The notes: a model not told the origin generated them from the letters alone. A stretch of 64,000 bases of DNA from Paraburkholderia kururiensis JCM 10599 = LMG 19447 (GCF_003986935.1 NZ_RJZE01000011.1:185234-249233); one strand, 5' to 3'. Positions 34,801 to 42,820 are shown, numbered from the stretch's first letter. Numbers and translations: made by a program.

Positions 34801-35040
34801 GCGGAACTTGCGACCCACGTCGCCCTTCAGGTCCGTCCGCATCACGGCTTTTTCATCCGGTTGCGCGGGCTGGCCACGCACCGCCTGGTTGAGTGCGCGC
34901 AGCGGCTCGAGCTGGGTGCCGGCCGGGCGCGTCTGGGCAACCGGCTTGACCGCCGCGGGCTCGTTCGGGGTGGCCGGCGTGGGCTGCTGCGGCGCGGAGG
35001 GCAGCAAATGGTTCTTTAGCCAGTTTCCAATCGTCGTCAC
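31813..35040 (-). CDS. Large type III effector-like protein (AWR/RipA-like candidate)
   Basis: 1075 residues from a GTG start with GGAGAGG at good spacing; an ATG 96 bp upstream would add a Leu-Trp repeat leader and is rejected. The N-terminal 100 residues are Pro/Gln/Ser/Thr-rich without a Sec signal, as in type III effectors. Residues about 200-560 are charged and helical; about 560-1000 are Gly/Ser-rich and probably beta-structured (VVEVGSSAHNGQLFIG, HAGMGGFIGWSLLGGRLMAS). An Ala-Trp-Arg triad is present near residue 749 (EAWRDKLQSVVRNIYR), and size and texture fit the Ralstonia AWR family (1000-1300 residues), which has homologues in Burkholderia. A TTCG-N16-TTCG box lies upstream. No secretion apparatus gene is in the window. 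Family assignment is from memory and moderate. Confidence 0.5.
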   Translation of the reverse strand: MTTIGNWLKNHLLPSAPQQPTPATPNEPAAVKPVAQTRPAGTQLEPLRALNQAVRGQPAQPDEKAVMRTDLKGDVGRKFRPGTRSLPVLPGYTKNAVDAMPAQPDVQLHKRQVRTPDPKATAPASVERLRNKDVKRVTGKTDRTRSQASFELNHAGPAAQRIASGFTLGTHPTARDERAALGEKIRDAIPADKRGEPPHTLALMLGRALAEVSGGDVGRANTLLDQLRDSSVPRSDDERRDLFALTCALSRAPLSFEALSIVAPHELTQLQSSSFSKTENKIHNDANRETRRAADRLLKHWPPNEPRPRDIGEMLVAANTVLPRADRHPGLASDAPDTVAKALGSEPLAAKALICGAALIDDPRANPETRFRSAYLAFRNHISEEKLGQVQSRMYHMVTQAQRTARNAQTGSWLRRAANFMKSPRRMAQAAQHTVGTNNSAHDALNLGTAGGLLQHPEDDFSTVLSIDVVMKQLNNSIVAAPVTPYGQQPDPQLVQNAVRAVALGQWQQAIGAKGKLRRGIGFGRTQRGIIEREVAKMLHVDRKTVRESQAFKDLPRQMTADELATWAEESGAAMDDVVPDTRDRTLRQNIERMKVVLYEPDPQASSSVEGIGDSLCYVIGNMPRTWQMQLSSGGVYGVNANISDNLATALGIVGLPAAAIAPDVALLRGRHSVVEVGSSAHNGQLFIGTDKRVSMHAGMGGFIGWSLLGGRLMASGYGSAVAGRDTSKPRGVMFRARVRGTEDPAGEPEAWRDKLQSVVRNIYRSGPGAQAPRSQTEMWDGLAEEFYKDPDLSINWLENNSATNYVSVSGTAGARYVNPDGYKFGPYATAEGRVSGNTMHREDATGMQTVETAVKGRTAGVNGSASLVAAPAPSPYSTGSPFGSSSLPSTPAFGIGVSVLQSATGAALRIAEEDGNVVPERTFRDTEFTNVDHYLQYIDSRNADWSASAEHGQQQVNEYLTKVKLNSGHGNQIHGERQRMTPEAGAEINAYRNVLRLYDESGRPHSDEDKKEIARIQGEMARVLESPASWTNQVLYTYEINVKQQVKGPMYVIGAQSVKQVSAEREVSTLAARY

Positions 35041-35080
35041 ATCGCCTCTCCAATGAGGGACTCGCCCGCCAGACGGCAGG

Positions 35081-35134
35081 CACAGCCACAGCCACAGCCA
35101 CAGCCACAGCCACAGCCACAGCCACAGCCACAGC
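35081..35134. repeat. Hexanucleotide tandem repeat CACAGC, nine perfect copies
   Basis: 54 bp of perfect CACAGC units (GCTGTG on the minus strand), 41-94 bp upstream of the effector-like gene's GTG and between it and the hrpII-like box. Such repeats change copy number by slippage; in steps of 6 bp they would alter leader length or promoter spacing, not reading frame. Confidence 0.95.
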
Positions 35135-35177
35135 AAGGCGACTATAGGTCCTGATCGCGATCCTTACGGCCGCCCTG

Positions 35178-35201
35178 CGAACCGGGAGACGAACGGGCGA
35201 A
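35178..35201 (-). promoter_or_regulatory. hrpII-like box (TTCG-N16-TTCG)
   Basis: Read on the minus strand, TTCG at 35201-35198 and TTCG at 35181-35178 are separated by exactly 16 bases, the arrangement bound by HrpB-type AraC activators upstream of Ralstonia type III genes. It is 138 bp upstream of the effector-like GTG and in the correct orientation. TTCG is frequent in this DNA, so chance occurrence is possible; the gene's own nature supports it. Confidence 0.5.
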
Positions 35202-35554
35202 GCTGAATCGCACGACCGTGTCATACGTGTGACGAAACGCTATCTGGCGATGTGCGCGTATCCGGTTTTTATGCGCATAAAGTTTTTTTCGCGTTCGTGC
35301 GAGAGAACCGCACGAGAGACAACACTCCGCTGGGCGAAATTTGGAAAATTGAGCGGTATTGAAAGACGTTGAGCAATATTTGTAATCAATACAACGCATT
35401 TCCCTTTACGCCGCGCTTTTGACACCCTTTTTACGCGCCGCCACCTACTCTTCCCGTCAGCGACCGGAGGGCAACGGCGAAAGGCGGTTCCAGCACGCTG
35501 TCCCCCTCTTCGGCCGGTGAAATTCACTCCCCCATCCACAAGGAAGGACCTGTC

Positions 35555-35989
35555 ATGCTGAAGCTGCTGGTTCCCGTGGGCCGTTCGAAACGGTCGTTGC
35601 AGGCCGTGCGGCACGCGGCGTTTCTCTACCACGAGCGATGCGTGTCCGAAGTCGTGCTGCTAAACGTGCAGCCGCCGCTCGAATCGACGCGGCTCGAAGC
35701 GTTCTACCCGCTCGAAGAACTGCGCGCCATGGAAGCCGCTGCCGCAAACGAGGCGCTGGAGCGCGCCGCCCGCATTCTCGACGACGCCCACGCGCGCTAT
35801 TCGCTAGCGGTGCAGGTAGGTCCCCTCGCCCCGACGATCGCCCATTGCGCCGACGAGCAGCGCTGCGACGAGATCGTGGTCGCAGCCCCGCCCAGGGGCG
35901 TGCTGCATGCAATCCGGCACATCGCCCGGCAAAGCGTGCTCGACCGGCTCGTGCGCATTGCGCGCGTGCCCGTCACAGCGGTGCGTTGA
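35555..35989 (+). CDS. Universal stress protein (UspA family)
   Basis: 144 residues with AAGGAAGG ahead of the ATG. It begins MLKLLVPVGRSKRSLQAVRH, the UspA first strand and helix, and ends with the C-terminal strand RIARVPVTAVR. The ATP-binding signature GxxG-x9-GS of the UspA/UspFG type is not intact (here AAPPRGVLHAIRHIARQSV, lacking the first glycines), so nucleotide binding may be lost or altered. The role is cytoplasmic stress adaptation. It stands alone, divergent from the effector-like gene and convergent with alkB. Confidence 0.85.
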   Translation: MLKLLVPVGRSKRSLQAVRHAAFLYHERCVSEVVLLNVQPPLESTRLEAFYPLEELRAMEAAAANEALERAARILDDAHARYSLAVQVGPLAPTIAHCADEQRCDEIVVAAPPRGVLHAIRHIARQSVLDRLVRIARVPVTAVR

Positions 35990-36031
35990 TGCAAGCCGAC
36001 TTCACTCGCGCTCGTCGCGCTCAGTGGACCT

Positions 36032-36622
36032 TCAACGCCGCGGCGTCACCCAACGAAACGTGAGATTCACGCGTTCGCCGCGTACGTCTGGCGCTTTCGG
36101 CACGCGGTGCCGCCATTCGGCCTGCGTCCTGCCGCGCATCACGAGCAGGCTGCCACCCTTCAACTGGAACGAGCGCACCACGCCCGTCGCGTTGTGCCGC
36201 AAATCGAAGCGTCGCGTCGCGCCCAGACTGACCGATGCGATGACCGGTTCCGGCCCGAGTTCAGGCTCGCGGTCGGCGTGCCAGCCCATGCTGTCCGTGC
36301 CGCTGCGGTAGCGGTTGAGCAGCACGCTGTTGAAGCGCACGCCGCACACCGCTTCGGCCGCCGCTTTCAACGCAGCCACGGCCGGCACCCACGGCTGCGG
36401 CACATTGCGAATGCCGGAATACACGTAGACCGCGTCGGGCTCGCCTTGCCATGCCGTCAGGCGCGGCAGCGGCACGCGCCCGGCGGGCGTGCCGATGGTG
36501 TCCTGCTGCCATGCGGTCTGCGCGATCACGTCGTCGAGCGCGCGCGACGCCTCGGCGGGCGTGAGCCAGTCGGGATACCAGGCGACATCGGGTTGCGCAG
36601 CGTCGTCGAACAGATCGAACAT
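36032..36622 (-). CDS. alkB: AlkB-type alkylated DNA repair dioxygenase
   Basis: 196 residues from MFDLFDDAAQ; the frame extends upstream but as shadow of the divergent nitroreductase gene. The Fe(II) ligands are His115 and Asp117 (GWHADREPELG) and His172 (RHRVPK); the 2-oxoglutarate-binding Arg lies in GERVNLTFR (184 and 190). SLGATRRFDLRH and LLNRYRSGTDSMGWHAD are strongly family-typical. It demethylates 1-methyladenine and 3-methylcytosine in DNA or RNA, releasing formaldehyde. Single gene, minus strand. Confidence 0.93.
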   Translation of the reverse strand: MFDLFDDAAQPDVAWYPDWLTPAEASRALDDVIAQTAWQQDTIGTPAGRVPLPRLTAWQGEPDAVYVYSGIRNVPQPWVPAVAALKAAAEAVCGVRFNSVLLNRYRSGTDSMGWHADREPELGPEPVIASVSLGATRRFDLRHNATGVVRSFQLKGGSLLVMRGRTQAEWRHRVPKAPDVRGERVNLTFRWVTPRR

Positions 36623-36811
36623 GGCAGAGCGTGTAGCTGGACGTAACAAAAAAGGTTCGGGCAAACCGGGGGTGCGCGGATAAAAACGCCCGCGTCGATC
36701 GTTATTATGGCGCTTGAAAAGCACGTGCCTTCCCGCGCCTTGCTGTGTCGTTCGCGTGCGAGCCTGCATCCGGTCGCGGTCCTTCCACCTCCACGTCAAG
36801 AGGTTCCGATC

Positions 36812-37396
36812 ATGATTCTTTCCGACGACACGCTCGACCAGTTGTTTCGCAAAGCGCGCACCCACAGCGTGTGGCGCGACGAACCTGTGGACGACGCGTT
36901 GCTGCATCGCATCGTCGAACTCGCGTTGCTTGGACCGACGTCGGCCAACTCGAGCCCCGGCCGCTTCGTGTTCGTGAAATCGCGCGAGGCGAAAGAGAGG
37001 CTGCGGCCCGCGCTCGCCCCGGGCAATGTGGACAAGACGATGGCGGCGCCGGTTACGGTGATCGTCGGCATGGACATGGCCTTTTACGAGCACCTGCCGA
37101 AGCTGTTCCCGCATGCCGACGCGCGCAGCTGGTTCGCCGGCAACGATGCGGCCATTGCCGACACCGCGTTTCGCAACGCCTCGCTGCAGGGCGCGTACCT
37201 GATCGTGGCGGCGCGGGCATTTGGCCTGGATGCAGGGCCGATGTCCGGCTTCGACAAGGCGAAGGTGGACGCGGCGTTCTTCGCCGGTACGACCGTGAAG
37301 TCGAACTTCCTCATCAACCTGGGCCACGGCGACGCATCGGCGCTGCATCCGCGCAACCCCAGACTCTCGTTCGACGAAGCCGCGCAGATCGTTTAG
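36812..37396 (+). CDS. rutE: Nitroreductase-family protein, RutE-like malonic semialdehyde reductase
   Basis: 194 residues, the RutE length, from [10 protein letters not shown] with AAGAGG upstream. [40 protein letters not shown] and [16 protein letters not shown] are close to the RutE/HadB group of FMN-dependent nitroreductases. RutE reduces malonic semialdehyde to 3-hydroxypropionate in pyrimidine degradation; other members reduce nitro compounds or quinones. No other rut gene is nearby, so the physiological substrate is uncertain. It is divergent from alkB and convergent with a small membrane-protein gene. Confidence 0.85.
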   Translation: MILSDDTLDQLFRKARTHSVWRDEPVDDALLHRIVELALLGPTSANSSPGRFVFVKSREAKERLRPALAPGNVDKTMAAPVTVIVGMDMAFYEHLPKLFPHADARSWFAGNDAAIADTAFRNASLQGAYLIVAARAFGLDAGPMSGFDKAKVDAAFFAGTTVKSNFLINLGHGDASALHPRNPRLSFDEAAQIV

Positions 37397-37417
37397 CGGC
37401 GGTCGTTTAGTGCCCGC

Positions 37418-37747
37418 TCACGCGAACAGCGCGATGTAGAACACCACCGCGCCCACCAGCGCGCCGAGAAAGCAGAACCCCTCGGGCGGCTCGTCGGTGC
37501 TCGTGCGCAGCCAGGCGGCCGCGACACCGAAGAGCCCCGCGATGCCGAGCGCCACGAACACCATCACGGCGTCGAAGAGCGCGGTGCGTCCCAGCTCCGA
37601 GAAGGCGATGTGCCGCACGCCGTACCAGACGCCCAACGCCATCAGCGAAAGCACGACGAGCGGCAGCATCACATGACTGCCTTCGTGCCCGAGATGGTGC
37701 GTCGAGTGCGCGTGATGACCGTGGTGAACCAGCCTTGTCATTCTCAT
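37418..37747 (-). CDS. Small membrane protein with His-rich N-terminus
   Basis: 109 residues from MRMTRLVHHGHHAHS with GGGGGAGA upstream; the longer frame upstream is Arg-rich shadow. The N-terminal 30 residues contain nine or so His in HHGHHAHSTHHLGHEGSH and may bind metal. Three hydrophobic helices follow (HVMLPLVVLSLMALGVWYGV, LFDAVMVFVALGIAGLFGVA, CFLGALVGAVVFYIALFA), with a charged loop RTSTDEPPEG. I do not recognise the family. It is convergent with the nitroreductase gene, 21 bp apart. Confidence 0.7.
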   Translation of the reverse strand: MRMTRLVHHGHHAHSTHHLGHEGSHVMLPLVVLSLMALGVWYGVRHIAFSELGRTALFDAVMVFVALGIAGLFGVAAAWLRTSTDEPPEGFCFLGALVGAVVFYIALFA

Positions 37748-38237
37748 GGTTGTCTCCCCCGCCGCCGTCCGACGGCGATCGAACGCGCTGCCGGCCGAAA
37801 AACGTGCGCAGGACGGTGGTCCGCGCTTTAGGAGCTTGAAGAAGCTCGAGACCCGAGGCGGCAGGGTTCCATTCGAGAATAGTCGATGGCGGGTCTGTTT
37901 CAAAGCCTGCTTAATTCGGACCCCAACATAGATTTCGGCGACGCGGGGTGCTGTCGCGCCGGGGCTCTCCAAGGCGTCAGCCCGCTCCGATACTGCTCTG
38001 ATGCCGCACCGCACCCAACCCGCACGCAGCCGCGTGCGCCCGCGCCATCCCGCCGTTTTTGCGTAGCCGGCAGCCTGTAGCGACTCTGGGTAGAATCATT
38101 GCAGCCAACGCTTTCGCGGACGCTGCCGCGTGCTTCGCGGCGGCGTCCAGGCTGTGCACTTGCGCGACCGGCCCTGCCGCCGCATGCCGCACCGCCTCCC
38201 CTGCAAGGCGCCCCTTCCCCCTCCGTTCACCGCCCGT
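37748..38237. other. Intergenic region upstream of metallophosphoesterase
   Basis: 490 bp between divergent genes. Open frames here are Arg/Ala/Pro-rich and not convincing. An in-frame extension of the downstream gene back to 38130 is possible but its sequence lacks family similarity. No clear promoter or structure was found. Confidence 0.4.
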
Positions 38238-39404
38238 ATGCGACGCTTCTCCTCGTTTTTCATCCGTTTCATCGTCATCGGCGTGCTACTGCACGTGTAT
38301 GTCGGCTTCCGGCTGATTCCGGACCTGGCCGTCTCGCCCACCGGCAAGTGGCTCGCCGGGCTGTACCTCGTGCTCTCGTGCCTGCTGATTCCGCCCGGCA
38401 TGCTGGCGCGCATGATCGAGCGCCAGCCGCTCGCGGACCGCCTCGCCTGGATCGGCCTTTCCGCAATGGGCTTCTTCTCGTCGCTGCTGGTCGCCACCTT
38501 CCTGCGCGACGTGCTGCTCGCCTCCTTGCTGACCATCGACGCCATCTGGCCGCACGTGCTCGCGCGCTGGCGCACCGACACGGCCGCGTTCGCCGTCGCG
38601 CTCGCCGTGGCGTTCTCGGTCATCGGCCTCGTCAATGCGCGGCGCCGCGCGCGCGTGGTGACTATCGACGTGCCCATCGAGCAACTGCCCGAGGCGCTGG
38701 AAGGCTTCACCATCGTCCAGATCAGCGACATCCACGTGGGCCCCACCATCAAGAACGACTACGTGAATGCGATCGTCGACGAAGTGAACCGCCTTGAGCC
38801 CGACCTGATTGCCGTGACCGGCGACGTGGTGGATGGCAGCGTGGACCAACTCGCCGACCACACGCGACCGCTCGGCCGCCTCGCCGCGCGGCACGGCGCC
38901 TACTTCGTGACGGGCAACCACGAGTACTACTCGGGCGCCCATGCGTGGATCGACGAGTTCCAGCGTCTCGGCCTGCACGTGCTGCTCAACCAGCACGCGG
39001 TGGTGGAGCACGAAAGCGCGCGCGTGGTGGTGGCCGGCGTGACCGATTATTCGGCGGAGCAATTCGACCCCGAACATCGCAGCGACCCCGCGGCCGCCCT
39101 GCACGGCGCGCCGCCCGATGCCCGCGTGAAGATTCTGCTCGCGCATCAACCGCGTACCGCGCTCGCCGCCGCGCAGGCGGGCTACACGCTGCAGCTTTCC
39201 GGCCACACCCACGGCGGCCAGTTCTTCCCCTGGAATTTCTTCGTGCGCCTGCAGCAGCCTTTCACGGCGGGCCTCGCGCGCCTCGACGGGCTGTGGGTTT
39301 ACACGAGCCGGGGCACCGGCTACTGGGGGCCGCCGAAAAGATTGGGCGCGCCGTCGGAAATTACCCGGCTGCGGCTGGTCAAAGGGCTGGTAGCGGCTTT
39401 GTAA
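38238..39404 (+). CDS. Membrane-anchored metallophosphoesterase (YaeI/YkuE-like)
   Basis: 388 residues from MRRFSSFFIR (upstream in-frame starts at 38130 and 38184 are less likely). The first 140 residues carry four hydrophobic helices; the phosphoesterase domain follows, with metal-site motifs QISDIHVGPT (D-x-H), VTGDVVDG (GD), TGNHEYYSG (GNHE), LAHQP and LSGHTHGGQFFPW (GHxH). This complete set identifies a binuclear calcineurin-like phosphatase facing the membrane, in the group that includes YkuE and UDP-diacylglucosamine hydrolase relatives. The substrate is unknown. No ribosome binding site is obvious. A permease gene follows 105 bp downstream. Confidence 0.88.
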   Translation: MRRFSSFFIRFIVIGVLLHVYVGFRLIPDLAVSPTGKWLAGLYLVLSCLLIPPGMLARMIERQPLADRLAWIGLSAMGFFSSLLVATFLRDVLLASLLTIDAIWPHVLARWRTDTAAFAVALAVAFSVIGLVNARRRARVVTIDVPIEQLPEALEGFTIVQISDIHVGPTIKNDYVNAIVDEVNRLEPDLIAVTGDVVDGSVDQLADHTRPLGRLAARHGAYFVTGNHEYYSGAHAWIDEFQRLGLHVLLNQHAVVEHESARVVVAGVTDYSAEQFDPEHRSDPAAALHGAPPDARVKILLAHQPRTALAAAQAGYTLQLSGHTHGGQFFPWNFFVRLQQPFTAGLARLDGLWVYTSRGTGYWGPPKRLGAPSEITRLRLVKGLVAAL

Positions 39405-39509
39405 GCTGACCGTATACTTCCTGCATCCCTTTTTCGACCGGTTCGCCGCGCTGGCCCGTTACGGCTGTTATGTCCGTTACGGCCCGCGCGGCGAGCACCG
39501 CTCCCGCCC

Positions 39510-40574
39510 ATGGACAACAAGAAGAACCTGAACCAGACGTCGTTTCACCTGTTGCTGCTCGCGGTCTCCATCGCGCTGTGCCTGATTCTGCTGCCCTTCT
39601 TCAGCACGATTCTGTGGGCTGCAATCCTCGCCATGATCTTTCAGCCCGTGCAACGCCGGCTGCTTGCGCGGCTCGGCCGGCGCCGCAACCTGGCGGCGCT
39701 CGTGTCGCTGCTGACCTGCGTGGTGCTGGTGATCCTGCCGTTGATGCTGGTGGCGGGCACCCTCGTGCAGGAAGTGGTCACGGCCTATACGGCCATGAAG
39801 TCGGGCGGGTTGAACTTCGGCGAGTACTTCAACCAGATGGTGCACATGGCGCCCGCGTGGCTGCAACGGCTGCTCGACCGGCTGGGCGTGTTCGACCTGC
39901 ATGGCCTGCAGCAGAAGCTCACCGCGGGCGCAGCGCAGATCAGCCAGTTTGTCGCCACGCAGGCGCTCTCCATCGGGCAGAACACGCTGCAATTCCTGGT
40001 GAGCTTCGGCGTGATGCTGTACCTGTTCTTCTTTCTCGTGCGCGACGGTCAGACCATCTCGCGCATCGTGCGCGACGCGATTCCGCTCGACCGCGACCGC
40101 AAGCAATATCTGCTGCGCAAGTTCACCACCGTCATTCGCGCGACGGTGAAGGGCAACGTGGTGGTGGCGCTCGTGCAAGGCACGCTGGGCGGCCTCGCGT
40201 TCTGGGTGATCGGCATTCAGGGCGCGCTGCTGTGGGGCGCGCTGATGGCGCTGCTTTCGCTGCTGCCCGCTATCGGCGCGGCGCTCGTCTGGGCGCCGGT
40301 CGCGATCTATTTCGTGCTGACCGGCGCGCTCGCGAAGGGCATCGGGCTCTTTCTTTTCTGCGCGCTCGTGATCGGCACCGTCGATAACGTGCTGCGGCCC
40401 GTGCTGGTGGGCAAGGACACGCGCATGCCCGACTGGGTGATCCTGATCTCGACGTTGGGCGGCATGTCGCTCATCGGCATCAACGGGTTCGTGATCGGCC
40501 CGCTCGTCGCGGCCCTCTTCATCGCCTGCTGGGACCTGTTCGCTCGCGACAAGCGCGAAGCGGACAACGAATGA
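39510..40574 (+). CDS. AI-2E/PerM-family membrane permease
   Basis: 354 residues with about eight helices. The family signature is clear: ILWAAILAMIFQPVQRRLLA in the first part, the amphipathic mid-region, then GNVVVALVQGTLGGLAFWVI, SLLPAIGAALVWAPVAIYF and DNVLRPVLVGKDTRMPDWVI. Members export small molecules or act as Na+/H+ antiporters; the AI-2 role of E. coli TqsA is not general. It is on the same strand as the phosphoesterase gene, possibly cotranscribed, and is followed by a tandem-repeat spacer before a convergent kinase gene. Confidence 0.88.
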   Translation: MDNKKNLNQTSFHLLLLAVSIALCLILLPFFSTILWAAILAMIFQPVQRRLLARLGRRRNLAALVSLLTCVVLVILPLMLVAGTLVQEVVTAYTAMKSGGLNFGEYFNQMVHMAPAWLQRLLDRLGVFDLHGLQQKLTAGAAQISQFVATQALSIGQNTLQFLVSFGVMLYLFFFLVRDGQTISRIVRDAIPLDRDRKQYLLRKFTTVIRATVKGNVVVALVQGTLGGLAFWVIGIQGALLWGALMALLSLLPAIGAALVWAPVAIYFVLTGALAKGIGLFLFCALVIGTVDNVLRPVLVGKDTRMPDWVILISTLGGMSLIGINGFVIGPLVAALFIACWDLFARDKREADNE

Positions 40575-40600
40575 GCGGGCTCGCTCGATACACGTAAGGT

Positions 40601-40661
40601 CGAACGCACCGGCTTGAACGCACCGGCTTGAACGCACAGCTCGAACGCACAGTTCGAACGC
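40601..40661. repeat. 14-15-bp degenerate tandem repeat
   Basis: Units GAACGCACCGGCTT (twice) and GAACGCACAGYTC (twice), then GAACGCG, sit in the convergent gap between the permease and kinase genes. They probably arose by slippage; no hairpin terminator is visible in the gap. Confidence 0.75.
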
Positions 40662-40691
40662 GTCAGACAGCCACGCGTGCAACGCACCCGC

Positions 40692-42137
40692 TCAAGTCGA
40701 CGCGCGAGCCGGCAACGTGGTGCGCCCCGCGCGCCGCGGCTGCGCGGGTTCGCTCGACGGCGCCGGTTGCGCGCCGCCGCCGGCCGCCACTGAAAAGCCG
40801 AACGTGTTGATGCCGCCTTCGCTGCGCACAAACACGCTGCCGTTGTGCATCTCGGCCACGGCCTTCACGATGGAGAGCCCCAGACCGTGGTTTTCGCGGC
40901 TATTCGAGCGCGCTTCCTGCAAACGGTAGAAGCGGTCGAAGATGTGCTCGCGCGCCTCCGCGTCGATAGGCTCGCCCGGATTCGACACGGCAATCTCCAC
41001 ATGCTCGCGCTGCTGCACGATGGCGACGTGCAGCATGGTGCCCGCCGGCGAATGCTGGAGGGCGTTCACGAGCAGGTTGCTCATGGCGCGGCCGAAAAGC
41101 GACGTATTGACGGGCGCACGCGCGTCGCCGTGCATCGTGACGTGCAGTTGCGCCTCTTCGAGCGGAATCTCCAGGAACTCCAGCATGCGCGCCACCTCGC
41201 CTGCGAGCGAGACTTCGATCAGGCCGCTCGCGCGTTCGCCGCGATCGCAACGCGAGAGGAACAGCATGTCGTTGACGATCACCTTCAGCCGCTCGAATTC
41301 CTCGAGGTTCGATTGCAACGTCTGGCGCAACTGCATGACGGAGCGGTCGCGCGTGAGGGCCACCTGGGTCTGGCCGATCAGGATGCTCACGGGCGTGCGC
41401 AGTTCGTGGGCAACGTCGGCGTTGAACGATTCGAGCCGTTCGTAGGCGCGGTCCAGACGTTCCAGCGCGCCGTTGAACGACGTAGCCAGTTCGTGCAGTT
41501 CTTCGGGCAACGCGTCGGAATGCAAACGCTGCCGGCGATTCACGGGGCTCAGTTGCGTGGCCTCTCTCGACAGACGCGTGAGCGGCGCAAGGCCGAAGCG
41601 CGTAACGGCCCGGCTCAGCAGCAGCACGACGAGCGTCGCGAGCGCGATCAGCAGGCCGAGCGCCACGCCGATGCGATGCAGCATGCGTTCGGTGCGTTCG
41701 CAGTCGCTTGCCACCACGAGCTTGAGGTTGGGACGCTCGCCGGCGCCCGGTATGTCGTAAGTGGCCGTGATGACGTCGTAGGGATGGCCCGGCAGACGGA
41801 TCTTCGCGTAACGGCCTTCGGGCGCCGCAGTCAGCGTGCCCTTGATCGGCGTGCCGAACGTGAAGCGCGGGTCGGGGCTCTCGATGTAATAGCTCGTGTG
41901 ACTGTCCGGCGTGGAAAGATCAGCGAGCTTTTCTTGCACGAAATGCCATTTCGCGGCGAGCGGCGAATGCGAGACGATGACCGTCGCCACGCGCGAACGC
42001 GTGTCGAGCGTGGCGCGCAGCTCGTTGAAGAGTTGCCGCTGCATCATCACGAAGAGCCCCACGCCGACGAGCGTGAAAACGATTAGCGAGACCACCGCGA
42101 ACATTGCGGAAAGCCGCATGGAAATGGAGCGCTTCAT
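40692..42137 (-). CDS. Sensor histidine kinase (heavy-metal/CusS-IrlS type)
   Basis: 481 residues from MKRSISMRLS; its ATG overlaps the regulator's TGA (4 bp). Two transmembrane helices (FAVVSLIVFTLVGVGLFVMM about 13-32 and GVALGLLIALATLVVLLL about 157-174) flank a periplasmic sensor of about 120 residues with WHFVQEKLADLSTPDSH. HAMP follows, then the H-box FNADVAHELRTPVS with His244, the N-box NLLVNALQHSP, and IFDRFYRLQ with ENHGLGLSIVKAVAEMH. The organisation matches IrlS/CusS/CzcS kinases that sense metals. It is encoded beside an RND efflux operon, which it and its regulator probably control. Confidence 0.92.
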   Translation of the reverse strand: MKRSISMRLSAMFAVVSLIVFTLVGVGLFVMMQRQLFNELRATLDTRSRVATVIVSHSPLAAKWHFVQEKLADLSTPDSHTSYYIESPDPRFTFGTPIKGTLTAAPEGRYAKIRLPGHPYDVITATYDIPGAGERPNLKLVVASDCERTERMLHRIGVALGLLIALATLVVLLLSRAVTRFGLAPLTRLSREATQLSPVNRRQRLHSDALPEELHELATSFNGALERLDRAYERLESFNADVAHELRTPVSILIGQTQVALTRDRSVMQLRQTLQSNLEEFERLKVIVNDMLFLSRCDRGERASGLIEVSLAGEVARMLEFLEIPLEEAQLHVTMHGDARAPVNTSLFGRAMSNLLVNALQHSPAGTMLHVAIVQQREHVEIAVSNPGEPIDAEAREHIFDRFYRLQEARSNSRENHGLGLSIVKAVAEMHNGSVFVRSEGGINTFGFSVAAGGGAQPAPSSEPAQPRRAGRTTLPARAST

Positions 42138-42820
42138 GTTTGCCCTCCCTCTTCGCGGACTTCGAGCACGTAGCCCATGCCGCGGATGGTGTGCAGCAGC
42201 TTGGCGGAATGCGGGCCGTCCAGCTTCGCGCGCAGCCGCTTGATGGCGGTCTCCACCACGTTCGCGTTGCTTTCGAAGTTGACGTCCCACACGAGTTCGG
42301 TGATCAGCGTCTTCGAGAGAATCTCGCCGCGCCGCCGCGCGAGCACGGAAAGCAGCTGGAACTCCTTCGCCGTGAGATCGAGCCGCACGCCGTCGCGCAT
42401 GGCACGTCGGCTGATGAGATCCACCTGCAGATCGCCCACCGAAATGACCGTGGATTCCTGCGCCCGCGCACGCCGCGTCAGCGCGCGCAGGCGCTCAACG
42501 AGCTCGAGGAACGAGAACGGCTTGGTGAGATAGTCGTCGGCGCCGTCGCGCAAACCGTGCACGCGGTCATCCACGCGGTCGCGCGCCGTGAGCATGATGA
42601 CGGGCGTCTGCTTGTGCGCGCGCAGCGTGCGCAGCACGCCGAAGCCGTCGAGCTTCGGCAGCATCACGTCGAGAATGATCACGTCGAAGTCGTATTCGAT
42701 CGCCATCCACGCGCCTTCCTCGCCGTCCATCGCCACGTCGACGATCCAGCCCTGTTCCGTCAGGCCACTGTGCAGATAGTCGACGACCTTGCGTTCATCT
42801 TCGATCACCAATACTTTCAT
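42134..42820 (-). CDS. OmpR-family response regulator (IrlR/CusR type)
   Basis: 228 residues from MKVLVIEDER with AAGGAAGGGG upstream. The receiver has acidic Glu7-Asp8, acceptor Asp51 in VIILDVMLPKLDG, Thr in LTARD and Lys in DYLTKPFSF. The OmpR-type winged helix includes LTAKEFQLLSVLARRRGEIL and VETAIKRLRAKLD. It is the partner of the overlapping kinase. The gene follows the efflux outer-membrane gene by 94 bp on the same strand, so it may be part of the same transcript and activate it. Confidence 0.93.
   Translation of the reverse strand: MKVLVIEDERKVVDYLHSGLTEQGWIVDVAMDGEEGAWMAIEYDFDVIILDVMLPKLDGFGVLRTLRAHKQTPVIMLTARDRVDDRVHGLRDGADDYLTKPFSFLELVERLRALTRRARAQESTVISVGDLQVDLISRRAMRDGVRLDLTAKEFQLLSVLARRRGEILSKTLITELVWDVNFESNANVVETAIKRLRAKLDGPHSAKLLHTIRGMGYVLEVREEGGQT

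Larger units (their letters stand above)
35041..35554. other. Divergent intergenic region, effector-like gene / universal stress protein
   Basis: 514 bp. From 35260 to 35420 it is clearly AT-richer than the flanks. It contains the nine-copy hexamer repeat (35081-35134), the hrpII-like box (35178-35201), and TTTTGACACC at 35417, whose TTGACA (35419-35424) could be a -35 for the stress-protein gene, though a matching -10 is not evident. No gene is seen. Confidence 0.5.

Noticed and set aside
32023..35019. 998-codon plus-strand open frame opposite the effector-like gene
   Set aside because: Arg/His/Ala-rich with no motifs; a GC-driven mirror frame. The minus frame has a ribosome site and plausible domain texture.
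35041..35136. N-terminal extension of the effector-like protein through a Leu-Trp repeat
   Set aside because: The ATG at 35136 lacks a ribosome site, whereas the GTG at 35040 has GGAGAGG; the extension is just the hexamer repeat translated.
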